Assembly (NCBI GenBank): GCA_002396065.1
Contig: DGWE01000031.1
Coordinates: 1-5,617 of the forward strand
Direction of reading: 5' to 3'
Origin: Eubacteriaceae bacterium UBA4266
GTDB taxonomy: Bacteria; Bacillota; Clostridia; Eubacteriales; Eubacteriaceae
Length of the DNA: 5,617 bases
In this document: positions 1 to 4,891 of the stretch, one piece after another
Numbering within the stretch: the stretch's first letter is position 1
How the letters are laid out: each line of letters starts with the position of its first letter
The notes under the pieces: generated by a model
What the model was told of the DNA's origin: nothing
What the model saw: the letters and a program-made list of their open reading frames with translations, nothing else
Databases searched by the model: none
Program-made: the position numbers and the translations under genes

Positions 1-728
1 GGCAGGTTGCGTTCCTTCAGAAGTTCAGTTGCGGCGATAACCTTGTCGTAAACGCCGTTCCCGCGGCGGGCGTCTGTCGCTTCTTCAAACCCTTCGAGGG
101 AGATCGCCGGGATGAAGTTGCCGACGCGTTTGATTTCGTCAGCGAAGTGCGCGTCGAGCAGGGTGCCGTTGGTGAAGGACAGGAACATGCAGTCGTTGTG
201 TTTTTCGCAAAGCTTGATTAAGTCATCCTTGCGGACCAGCGGTTCGCCGCCGGTGTAGATGTACATGTAAACGCCGATTTCCTTACCCTGTCTGATGATA
301 TCGTCGATTTCGTCAAAGGTCAGGTTCAGCTTGTTGCCGTATTCAGCAGCCCAGCAGCCGGTGCAGTGCAGGTTGCAGGCCGATGTCGGGTCGAGCAGGA
401 TGGCCCAAGGTGCGTTGCAGCCGTATTTGTTGCGGACCTGTTCCTGTTTGTCCCAGCCCACGAGGTTGGCGTTCATGAAGAAATTGACGAATGCTTTCTT
501 CAGGACGTTCGGGTCCATGTGAACCACTCTCTGTACAACCGGATGATACGGATGATTTTCGTCGTTGATGGCTGCGCGGATCGCATTTCTCTGACCGACG
601 AATTCACCGTGTGCAAATTTATCAACCCAGTTCATAACACGGGGCAGGTTCTTTTCCGGATTCTTGGTTAACCAGCCCACAACACGTTCGATACCAAATT
701 TTTCAAGATTATATTTAAATGATGCCAT
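1..728 (-). CDS. Radical SAM / 4Fe-4S protein, N-terminal part (runs off left edge)
   Basis: Partial gene: 242 codons are visible and the C-terminus lies beyond base 1. The start is ATG at 728-726, with an SD-like AGAAGTGAG about 8 nt upstream. The radical SAM cluster motif CX3CX2C is CNLHCTGC (C118, C122, C125), expected to bind a [4Fe-4S] cluster that cleaves S-adenosylmethionine. YTGGEPL follows, with the SAM-contacting GGEP at residues 160-163, then a SLEG segment near the cut end, as in MoaA/PqqE/SkfB-like enzymes. About 117 residues precede the cluster motif, longer than in minimal radical SAM proteins; this part (lysine- and tryptophan-containing, no signal peptide or membrane segment seen) is unassigned. 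The substrate cannot be told. A C-terminal SPASM or other auxiliary cluster domain would lie outside the window. Transcribed leftward from a long structured leader. The family call is firm; the specific function is unknown. Confidence 0.9.
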   Translation of the reverse strand, partial: MASFKYNLEKFGIERVVGWLTKNPEKNLPRVMNWVDKFAHGEFVGQRNAIRAAINDENHPYHPVVQRVVHMDPNVLKKAFVNFFMNANLVGWDKQEQVRNKYGCNAPWAILLDPTSACNLHCTGCWAAEYGNKLNLTFDEIDDIIRQGKEIGVYMYIYTGGEPLVRKDDLIKLCEKHNDCMFLSFTNGTLLDAHFADEIKRVGNFIPAISLEGFEEATDARRGNGVYDKVIAATELLKERNL

Positions 729-749
729 TTGTTTACTCACTTCTTTCAA

Positions 750-809
750 TTATTTGTAGATTTTAAAAATAAGTCCAAACTGTTGATCCGATATTGATCC
801 TTGATCCAC
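750..809 (-). CDS. Possible 19-residue leader peptide (GTG start)
   Basis: A 20-codon frame (GTG at 809-807, TAA at 752-750) encodes MDQGSISDQQ followed by a hydrophobic and basic tail ending FKIYK. It ends 21 nt before the radical SAM start codon. A perfect-looking SD (AAAGGAGG, 829-836) sits 19 nt upstream, too far for normal initiation. A 13-nt hairpin (813-825) between SD and GTG would, if folded, reduce the effective gap to about 6 nt. No other start codon lies at normal distance from this SD. The frame is open further upstream but lacks an SD there. The case rests on SD placement only, so this is a weak call. Confidence 0.25.
   Translation of the reverse strand: MDQGSISDQQFGLIFKIYK
783..807. 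repeat. Three direct copies of TTGATCC
   Basis: TTGATCC occurs at 783-789, 794-800 and 801-807 on the plus strand (GGATCAA on the minus strand). Two copies are in direct tandem and the third is 4 nt away. They lie in the leader of the radical SAM gene and inside the possible leader ORF. They could be a protein or RNA binding site, or a codon-level echo of Asp-Gln and Gly-Ser codons. Confidence 0.6.
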
Positions 810-902
810 CCTGCGTTTTCGACGCGAACCTCCTTTCTCTTTCAATTGGGAGATCAATGTTACTTCTATATAATATGTAGATTGTTTTCTTATTTAAATT
901 GT

Positions 903-919
903 TATAACTTTATGTTATA
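903..919. repeat. Short inverted repeat TATAAC-N5-GTTATA
   Basis: Perfect 6-bp arms (903-908 and 914-919) around TTTAT in the divergent region. It is downstream of the leftward promoter, so it could be an operator or a weak RNA hairpin. It does not match the Rex, FNR or CRP consensus. AT-rich context makes chance plausible. Confidence 0.35.
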
Positions 920-988
920 GTTAATGTGTGAGATGAGCCCCTGTATTAGGGAATAGGTTAGAAAACTACATCTCAAAATCATTATCAC

Positions 989-1017
989 ATTCTATCACGA
1001 AGGTATGCCCTTTTCAA
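989..1017 (-). promoter_or_regulatory. Leftward sigma-A-type promoter for the radical SAM gene
   Basis: On the minus strand TTGAAA (1017-1012) and TAGAAT (994-989) are separated by exactly 17 nt, each one mismatch from consensus. The predicted start is near 982, giving a leader of about 255 nt. No better pair was seen nearer the gene. Confidence 0.6.
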
Positions 1018-1098
1018 GATCAAATTGTAAATAATCCTATTATTTTCATTAGATTTTCAATAAAATTATGTGGTATAGCCATTGAAAACGGTCATATC

Positions 1099-1127
1099 TT
1101 GACTTTAATCTGTCTTTTTTTTATAAT
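1099..1127 (+). promoter_or_regulatory. Near-consensus sigma-A promoter for the barstar-like gene
   Basis: TTGACT (1099-1104) and a perfect TATAAT (1122-1127) are separated by 17 nt that end in a T-rich run. The predicted start is near 1134, giving a short leader of about 28 nt before the ATG at 1162. This excludes the longer frame that opens with an ATG at 1099, which would lie inside the -35 box. Confidence 0.85.
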
Positions 1128-1161
1128 GAAACCACGAATAAGGCAAACAGGAGGTGCCGTG

Positions 1162-1434
1162 ATGCGTGAGATTAACATTGAAGGTCGGAAGATGGTTACA
1201 AAGGAGCGCGCCCAGCTTCACATTCAGCATCGAATGGACTGGCCGGACTCGTACGGCAAAAACCTTGACGCCCTGTGGGACGGACTCGTCGGCATCCGCA
1301 AGACCACCGCGATTCATTTCTTCGATCCCGATGTGCTCACCGACAATCTGGGCCAGTACGGCGTCGAGATCGTCAAAACCTTCGAGGACGCCGCGAAGGC
1401 CAACTCGAAAATCGTGCTCGATATGGACGCCTAA
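1162..1434 (+). CDS. Barstar-family ribonuclease inhibitor
   Basis: A 90-residue protein, matching the length of barstar (89-90 residues), a cytoplasmic inhibitor that plugs the active site of barnase-type ribonucleases. The family signature YGKNLDALWDGLVG is at residues 31-44. The acidic residues that mask the RNase active site in barstar appear conserved by position: D36, D40 and an acidic pair E75-D76 where barstar has E76. W39 also matches. Barstar's Tyr29 position appears to be Ser30 here. The start is ATG at 1162 behind GGAGGTG (1150-1156), 5 nt away; a GTG directly upstream is less likely. It is monocistronic, with its own strong promoter and a terminator 55 nt after the stop. No secreted ribonuclease gene is in the window. 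The target is therefore unknown: a distant barnase, a toxin of competitors or another nuclease domain. Confidence 0.88.
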   Translation: MREINIEGRKMVTKERAQLHIQHRMDWPDSYGKNLDALWDGLVGIRKTTAIHFFDPDVLTDNLGQYGVEIVKTFEDAAKANSKIVLDMDA

Positions 1435-1488
1435 GGGCTGTTTTTCCCGCGATGTCCAATCTGGACCCTGTGACTCTATATTAAATCC

Positions 1489-1524
1489 AAAAAAGGGATT
1501 CGTGTCAAGCGAATCCCTTTTTTT
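1489..1524. terminator. Bidirectional intrinsic terminator between barstar-like gene and htpG
   Basis: GGGATTCG (1495-1502) and CGAATCCC (1510-1517) form a perfect 8-bp stem with a 7-nt loop. It is flanked by an A run on the left (1489-1494) and a T run on the right (1518-1524). The A/T flanks give a U tract in both directions, so it can end the rightward barstar transcript and the leftward htpG transcript. Confidence 0.92.
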
Positions 1525-1545
1525 ATTTAATCTTTTCTCAAAAAC

Positions 1546-1583
1546 ATTGCCTTAATTTCAGTGATTTACAATTGAAAGGCAAT
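1546..1583 (-). terminator. Second, AT-rich hairpin downstream of htpG
   Basis: ATTGCCTT (1546-1553) pairs with AAGGCAAT (1576-1583), with an inner AATT/AATT pairing. On the minus strand the stem is followed by GTTTTTG. It lies between the htpG stop and the stronger bidirectional terminator, so it could be a first-pass terminator or 3'-end stabiliser for htpG mRNA. It is low in GC, hence modest confidence. Confidence 0.45.
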
Positions 1584-1618
1584 ACTTTTGCTTTTGTTCA
1601 TCTACGCTGATTTGCAAT

Positions 1619-3568
1619 TTATTTCATCAGGCGGCAGACCCGATTGGAGAAGTCGACCGGATCGTCGATGGGCATGCCTTCGATGAGCATGGCCTGATCG
1701 TAAAGGAGTTCGGCGTAATCCTTCAACGTGTCCTTGTCGTCGGCTTCGTAGACCCGGCGCATCGCGGCAAATACCGGATGATCCCCGTTGATTTCGAGCA
1801 CTTTCTTGGCCTTCATGTCTTCAGTCGGCGTCTGACCCACGGCTTTGGACTGTTCGGCCAGCACCTTTTCCATTTCAATGGAGATGCCTTCGCCGGCGGA
1901 GAAGCAGACCGGGTGGCTCTTCAGACGAGTCGACAGCTTGACGTCGGCGACCTTGCCGCCCAGGGCGTCCTTGATGCTGTTCAGCAGCCCTTCAGAGGCC
2001 TTGCTCTGTTTTTCGCGGATCGCCTTTTCTTCGTCGGACATTTCGATGCCGAGGTCGTCTTCCGCAGTGGATTTAAAGGGCTTGTCGTTGTAGGAATTCA
2101 GCACCTTCAGCGCAAATTCGTCCACTTCTTCGGTGCAGAACAGGACTTCGTAGCCCTTGTCCATCAGCATTTCGTTCTGCGGCATTCGTTTGATCTTGTC
2201 GATGGAGTCGCCGGTGGCGTAGTAAATGTATTTCTGATCTTCCTTCATGCGGTCGACGTATTCCTGGAAAGTGACCAGTTTGTCTTCGGTGGAGCTGTAG
2301 AACATGACAAGGTCTTTCAGCTTGTCCTTGTTGGCGCCGAAATTGTCGTAAATGCCGAATTTCAGACGCAGCCCGAAGTTATTGAAGAATTTTTCGTAGC
2401 CTTCACGGTCCTTGGCCATCATGTCCTTGAGTTCGGAGATGATCTTCTTTTCGAGGCGGTTGGCAATGGCCTTAACCTGGCGGTCCTGCTGGAGCATTTC
2501 CCGGGAAATATTCAGTGAAATATCCTGAGAGTCGACGAGGCCGCGGACAAAGCCGAAGTAATCCGGCAGCAGGTCTTCGCATTTATCCATGATCAAAACG
2601 CCGGAGGAGTACAGCTGCAGGCCGCGCTTGTAATCCTTGGAGTAGAAGTTGTAAGGCACCCGCGACGGGATAAACAGCAGCGCGTTGTAAGAAAGCAGCC
2701 CTTCGACGTTGGTCGAAATGATCTTCTGCGGGTCTTCCCAATCGACGAATTTGTCTTTGTAGAATTCGTTGTACTCTTCGGTGGTGACTTCGGATTTATT
2801 GCGCTTCCAAATCGGCACCATCGAGTTGATGGTTTCGTCTTCGTGAACGGTTTTGAATTCCGGCTTCTTGCCGTTTTCGTCGGCTTCGGCCGCTTCTTTT
2901 TCTTCCTTAGATAAAGGTTCCTGCTTCGTGACGTTCATGATGATCGGGTAGCGGATGTAGTCCGAATATTTCTTGATCAGGTCACGCAGCTTCCATTCCT
3001 TCAGGTAGTCGCTGTATTTGTCGTCGTCGGTGTCGTCGCGCAGGAACAGGGTGATCGTCGTCCCGACGTCGTCCCGTTCTGCCGGTTCGATGGTGTAGCC
3101 GTCAGCGCCTTCCGATTCCCAGGCGTAGGCTTTGTCGCTGTCTTCAGCCTTGGAGACGACGCGGATCTTCTTCGCGACCATGAAGGCCGAGTAAAAGCCG
3201 ACCCCGAACTGGCCGATGATGTCGAGGGCGTCAGTGCCGTCTTCCTTCGCGTTTTCAGTTTTGAAATCGAGACTGCCGGACTGGGCGATGGTCCCGAGGT
3301 TGTTTTCCATTTCGGTGTCGGTCATGCCGATCCCGCAGTCGGTGATCGTCAGGGTGCGGGCGTCTTCATCCCGGGCGACGTAAATCGGGTAGTCGTTTCT
3401 GGAAAGCCCGGTCTGCCCTTCCTGGCTCGCCTTGAAATAGCGCTTATCGATGGCGTCGCTGGCGTTGGAAATGAGCTCTCTTAAGAAGATTTCCTTGTTT
3501 GTGTAAATCGAATTGACCATCAGGTCAAGCAGCCGTTTGGATTCGGCCTTAAATTCTTTTTTTGCCAA
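1619..3568 (-). CDS. htpG: Molecular chaperone HtpG (Hsp90), complete
   Basis: A 649-residue cytosolic ATP-dependent chaperone, slightly longer than Escherichia coli HtpG (624). The N-terminal GHKL ATPase comes first: ELISNASDAIDK (E31 catalytic, N35 metal/ATP), TDCGIGM (D77 contacts adenine; the residue after it is Cys where Asn or Thr is usual) and the lid and glycine-rich segment IGQFGVGFYSAF (118-129). The middle domain includes the phosphate-sensing arginine in SLNISREMLQQ (R356). The rest is the dimerisation domain, without the eukaryotic MEEVD tail, as expected for bacteria. A charged stretch near residues 215-240 matches the short bacterial linker. The start is TTG (3568-3566) behind GAGGGG about 6 nt upstream; MAKKEF fits the family N-terminus and no ATG lies nearby. 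It has its own promoter overlapping a CIRCE operator, so HrcA heat-shock control is expected. Converges with the barstar-like gene. Confidence 0.97.
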   Translation of the reverse strand: MAKKEFKAESKRLLDLMVNSIYTNKEIFLRELISNASDAIDKRYFKASQEGQTGLSRNDYPIYVARDEDARTLTITDCGIGMTDTEMENNLGTIAQSGSLDFKTENAKEDGTDALDIIGQFGVGFYSAFMVAKKIRVVSKAEDSDKAYAWESEGADGYTIEPAERDDVGTTITLFLRDDTDDDKYSDYLKEWKLRDLIKKYSDYIRYPIIMNVTKQEPLSKEEKEAAEADENGKKPEFKTVHEDETINSMVPIWKRNKSEVTTEEYNEFYKDKFVDWEDPQKIISTNVEGLLSYNALLFIPSRVPYNFYSKDYKRGLQLYSSGVLIMDKCEDLLPDYFGFVRGLVDSQDISLNISREMLQQDRQVKAIANRLEKKIISELKDMMAKDREGYEKFFNNFGLRLKFGIYDNFGANKDKLKDLVMFYSSTEDKLVTFQEYVDRMKEDQKYIYYATGDSIDKIKRMPQNEMLMDKGYEVLFCTEEVDEFALKVLNSYNDKPFKSTAEDDLGIEMSDEEKAIREKQSKASEGLLNSIKDALGGKVADVKLSTRLKSHPVCFSAGEGISIEMEKVLAEQSKAVGQTPTEDMKAKKVLEINGDHPVFAAMRRVYEADDKDTLKDYAELLYDQAMLIEGMPIDDPVDFSNRVCRLMK

Positions 3569-3622
3569 TTGTAACCCCTCGCTTTCTGAAAATGGTGTAT
3601 CTTGGTTTGTTTTCGTGATTTA

Positions 3623-3649
3623 TTAGCAATCTATTTGATTGAGTGCTAA
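3623..3649. promoter_or_regulatory. CIRCE element (HrcA operator) upstream of htpG
   Basis: TTAGCAATC-N9-GAGTGCTAA matches the known CIRCE consensus TTAGCACTC-N9-GAGTGCTAA at 17 of 18 arm positions, with the exact 9-nt spacer. The perfect arm is promoter-proximal. It covers the predicted htpG start point (about 3647), the usual placement for repression by HrcA, and lies 55-81 nt upstream of the start codon. Confidence 0.93.
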
Positions 3650-3653
3650 ATGT

Positions 3654-3682
3654 ATTTTAAAATACTTCCCATCAAATTGCAA
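3654..3682 (-). promoter_or_regulatory. htpG promoter
   Basis: On the minus strand TTGCAA (3682-3677) and TAAAAT (3659-3654) are separated by 17 nt. The -10 box is 5 of 6 to consensus and sits just upstream of CIRCE. The predicted leader is about 80 nt. The -10 lies in a 14-bp palindrome (3652-3665), probably a by-product of AT richness. Confidence 0.75.
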
Positions 3683-3743
3683 CGCTTTTTCAGAAATTTT
3701 CATTTCTTTATTATTCACTTAAGTTTTCTAAACTCAAACAGTC

Positions 3744-3777
3744 AAAAACACCGGAGAGCGTTTCCGCTCTCCGGTGT
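3744..3777 (-). terminator. Intrinsic terminator of the XRE-GntR regulator gene
   Basis: A perfect 13-bp stem (3748-3760 with 3765-3777), GC-rich, with a 4-nt loop. On the minus strand it reads into TTTTT (3748-3744). It lies 34 nt after the regulator's stop and isolates the regulator from the htpG promoter. Confidence 0.93.
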
Positions 3778-3810
3778 CGAATTGCTGCAATATACGGTTT
3801 TGTACAAATG

Positions 3811-4809
3811 TTACTGATAATTGTAACGGTCGAGGGAATGTTCGAGGTGGCGGCGCATCGCTTCGCCGGCGGCGTCGGGATCCTTGGACATGATCGCGCC
3901 AAAAATCTCCTTGTGTTCGGTGTAAATCGCCGTCATCTGCTCATCTGTAACCATCCCAGTCTGGCTCACCCGCTTCAGCAGGTTGCGGATCGTCTCGATC
4001 ATCGAAAAGATCACTGTGTTGCCTGAGCACGCCGCGACGCTCGTGTGAAAGGCCACGTCGGCCTCGAGAAAGCGCTTGTGGTCACCTGCATCGTAGGCGT
4101 TATAAATCTCGTAGGACAGCGCGTAGAGCTTCGAGAGGGCCTCTTCGTCGTGGGAGGTTGCGGCCAGACGCGCGGCCCCCACTTCGATGAGGTTGCGCAC
4201 CTGGAGAATGTCCTCCACCTGGGGCCGGCTCAAAAACAGCGACCAGCTCAGCGGCACCGTGAAGAAGTTCGATTCCTTCTGAGAAATGAAGGTGCCCTGA
4301 CCTGGGCGGATGTCGATCATCCCCAATACGCTCAAGACCTTCAAGGCCTCGCGCACGGCCGAGCGCCCGACGCCCATTTTTCGGGCGAGCTCCCGGTCCG
4401 ATTCGATGCGGCTGCCTTTCTTGAGTTTTCCGGAAATGATGTCGTCCGCGAAATAGACCGTCAGCCGATTGACCAGCTCGGTGATGTCACCGGTGCTGCC
4501 GTCGACGACCGCCTGCTTTTCCGGCGAGGAGGCGATCATCTGATCGACCTGCTCGCTGAACTGTCCCGGATCCATTGAAAAGACCATCGGGTCGAGATTC
4601 AGCTGCCGGCTGACCTTCGAAATCACCTCGTTGAGCCGTTTGCCGCCCTTGCGCTCCAGATTGGAGTAAGTGGCGATGCTCATCGCCGATTTGCCGGACG
4701 GCCCGGACAGAAACTGCTCCATGAACTGCTGCTGCGTCATGCGCAGCGCGCGCCTGAGCAGCCGCAGATTCCGCGATTTCGCGTCTGGATTCATTTCCGA
4801 TATGACCAA
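3811..4809 (-). CDS. GntR/FadR-family regulator with an extra N-terminal XRE-like HTH
   Basis: A 332-residue cytoplasmic transcription factor, about 90-100 residues longer than a usual FadR/VanR-type regulator. Residues 13-77 look like a Cro/C1 (XRE) helix-turn-helix: RNLRLLRRALRMTQQQF, then SIATYSNLERKGGKRL and a closing RQLNLDP helix. A linker of about 30 residues follows. Residues 108-176 are a GntR winged helix (SDRELARKMGVGRSAVREAL, wing GQGTF). Residues 196-325 are an all-helical FCD effector domain with likely metal ligands D251, H255, H299 and H321, so a carboxylate-type ligand is likely by family precedent. The start is TTG at 4809 because AGGAGGGG lies 6 nt upstream; the ATG at codon 6 is too far from it. 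The gene follows the M20 hydrolase by 82 nt on the same strand. The ligand and operators are not identifiable. The FadR call is firm; the XRE call is from pattern. Confidence 0.9.
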   Translation of the reverse strand: MVISEMNPDAKSRNLRLLRRALRMTQQQFMEQFLSGPSGKSAMSIATYSNLERKGGKRLNEVISKVSRQLNLDPMVFSMDPGQFSEQVDQMIASSPEKQAVVDGSTGDITELVNRLTVYFADDIISGKLKKGSRIESDRELARKMGVGRSAVREALKVLSVLGMIDIRPGQGTFISQKESNFFTVPLSWSLFLSRPQVEDILQVRNLIEVGAARLAATSHDEEALSKLYALSYEIYNAYDAGDHKRFLEADVAFHTSVAACSGNTVIFSMIETIRNLLKRVSQTGMVTDEQMTAIYTEHKEIFGAIMSKDPDAAGEAMRRHLEHSLDRYNYQ

Positions 4810-4859
4810 ATTATGCCCCTCCTCTTTTTATCCCTGCGGATGTAAATGAATACTTTTAT

Positions 4860-4868
4860 ATTTTACCA
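4860..4868 (-). promoter_or_regulatory. Possible extended -10 promoter of the regulator gene
   Basis: On the minus strand TGGTAAAAT (4868-4860) is an extended -10 motif (TGN plus a 5/6 hexamer), about 50 nt upstream of the TTG start. No good -35 was seen at 16-18 nt. It may give the regulator transcription of its own in addition to read-through from the hydrolase gene. Confidence 0.35.
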
Positions 4869-4872
4869 TAAT

Positions 4873-4890
4873 CCGCCGGATGATTGGCGG
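4873..4890 (-). terminator. Short hairpin after the hydrolase gene, weak or no terminator
   Basis: CCGCC (4873-4877) and GGCGG (4886-4890) form a 5-bp GC stem with an 8-nt loop, directly after the hydrolase stop. On the minus strand no T run follows, so full termination is unlikely; partial read-through into the regulator gene is expected. Confidence 0.35.
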
Positions 4891-4891
4891 T

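Larger units (their letters stand above)
729..983 (-). promoter_or_regulatory. Long structured 5' leader of the radical SAM gene
   Basis: About 255 nt separate the proposed transcription start from the radical SAM start codon. In transcript order it contains: a GAGATG/CATCTC pairing (about 972 and 924-930) enclosing a small CCCT/AGGG hairpin; a TATAAC/GTTATA hairpin (903-919); an isolated strong SD (AAAGGAGG, 829-836); a GCGT-CGAAA-ACGC hairpin (813-825); three GGATCAA copies (783-807); and a possible 19-codon ORF. No textbook riboswitch core that I can recognise is present. A regulatory leader is inferred from length and structure only. Confidence 0.4.

Noticed and set aside
295..671. Two overlapping plus-strand frames antisense to the radical SAM gene
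   Set aside because: The minus-strand frame carries intact CX3CX2C and GGEP motifs; these are shadows.
903..919. Considered a Rex, FNR or CRP-type operator
   Set aside because: Arms and spacing do not match TTGTTAA-N4-TTAACAA, TTGAT-N4-ATCAA or TGTGA-N6-TCACA.
1099..1161. A 21-codon upstream extension of the barstar-like gene
   Set aside because: Its ATG is in the -35 box and the transcript should start near 1134. The SD at 1150-1156 serves the ATG at 1162, and the 90-residue length fits barstar.
1778..2518. A 246-codon plus-strand frame antisense to htpG
   Set aside because: It lies wholly inside the well-supported htpG gene. Its composition (Val, Phe, His, Leu rich) is typical of a reverse-strand shadow, and no SD or family motif was seen.
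3583..3696. Perfect 10-bp inverted repeat (TTTCTGAAAA at 3583-3592, TTTTCAGAAA at 3687-3696) flanking the htpG promoter and CIRCE
   Set aside because: One arm lies upstream of the promoter, so the two are not on the same transcript. The sequence is AT-rich and a chance match is plausible.
3799..3808. TTTGTACAAA palindrome resembling a GntR-type half-site pair
   Set aside because: It lies just after the regulator's stop codon and before its terminator, not at a promoter, so an operator role is unlikely.
3711..3902. A 63-codon minus-strand frame overlapping the regulator's 3' end
   Set aside because: It reads through the strong terminator hairpin, overlaps the regulator out of frame and has no recognisable motif.
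4045..4578. A 177-codon plus-strand frame antisense to the regulator
   Set aside because: It mirrors the GntR/FCD coding region and has no domain motif; the minus-strand gene explains the open frame.
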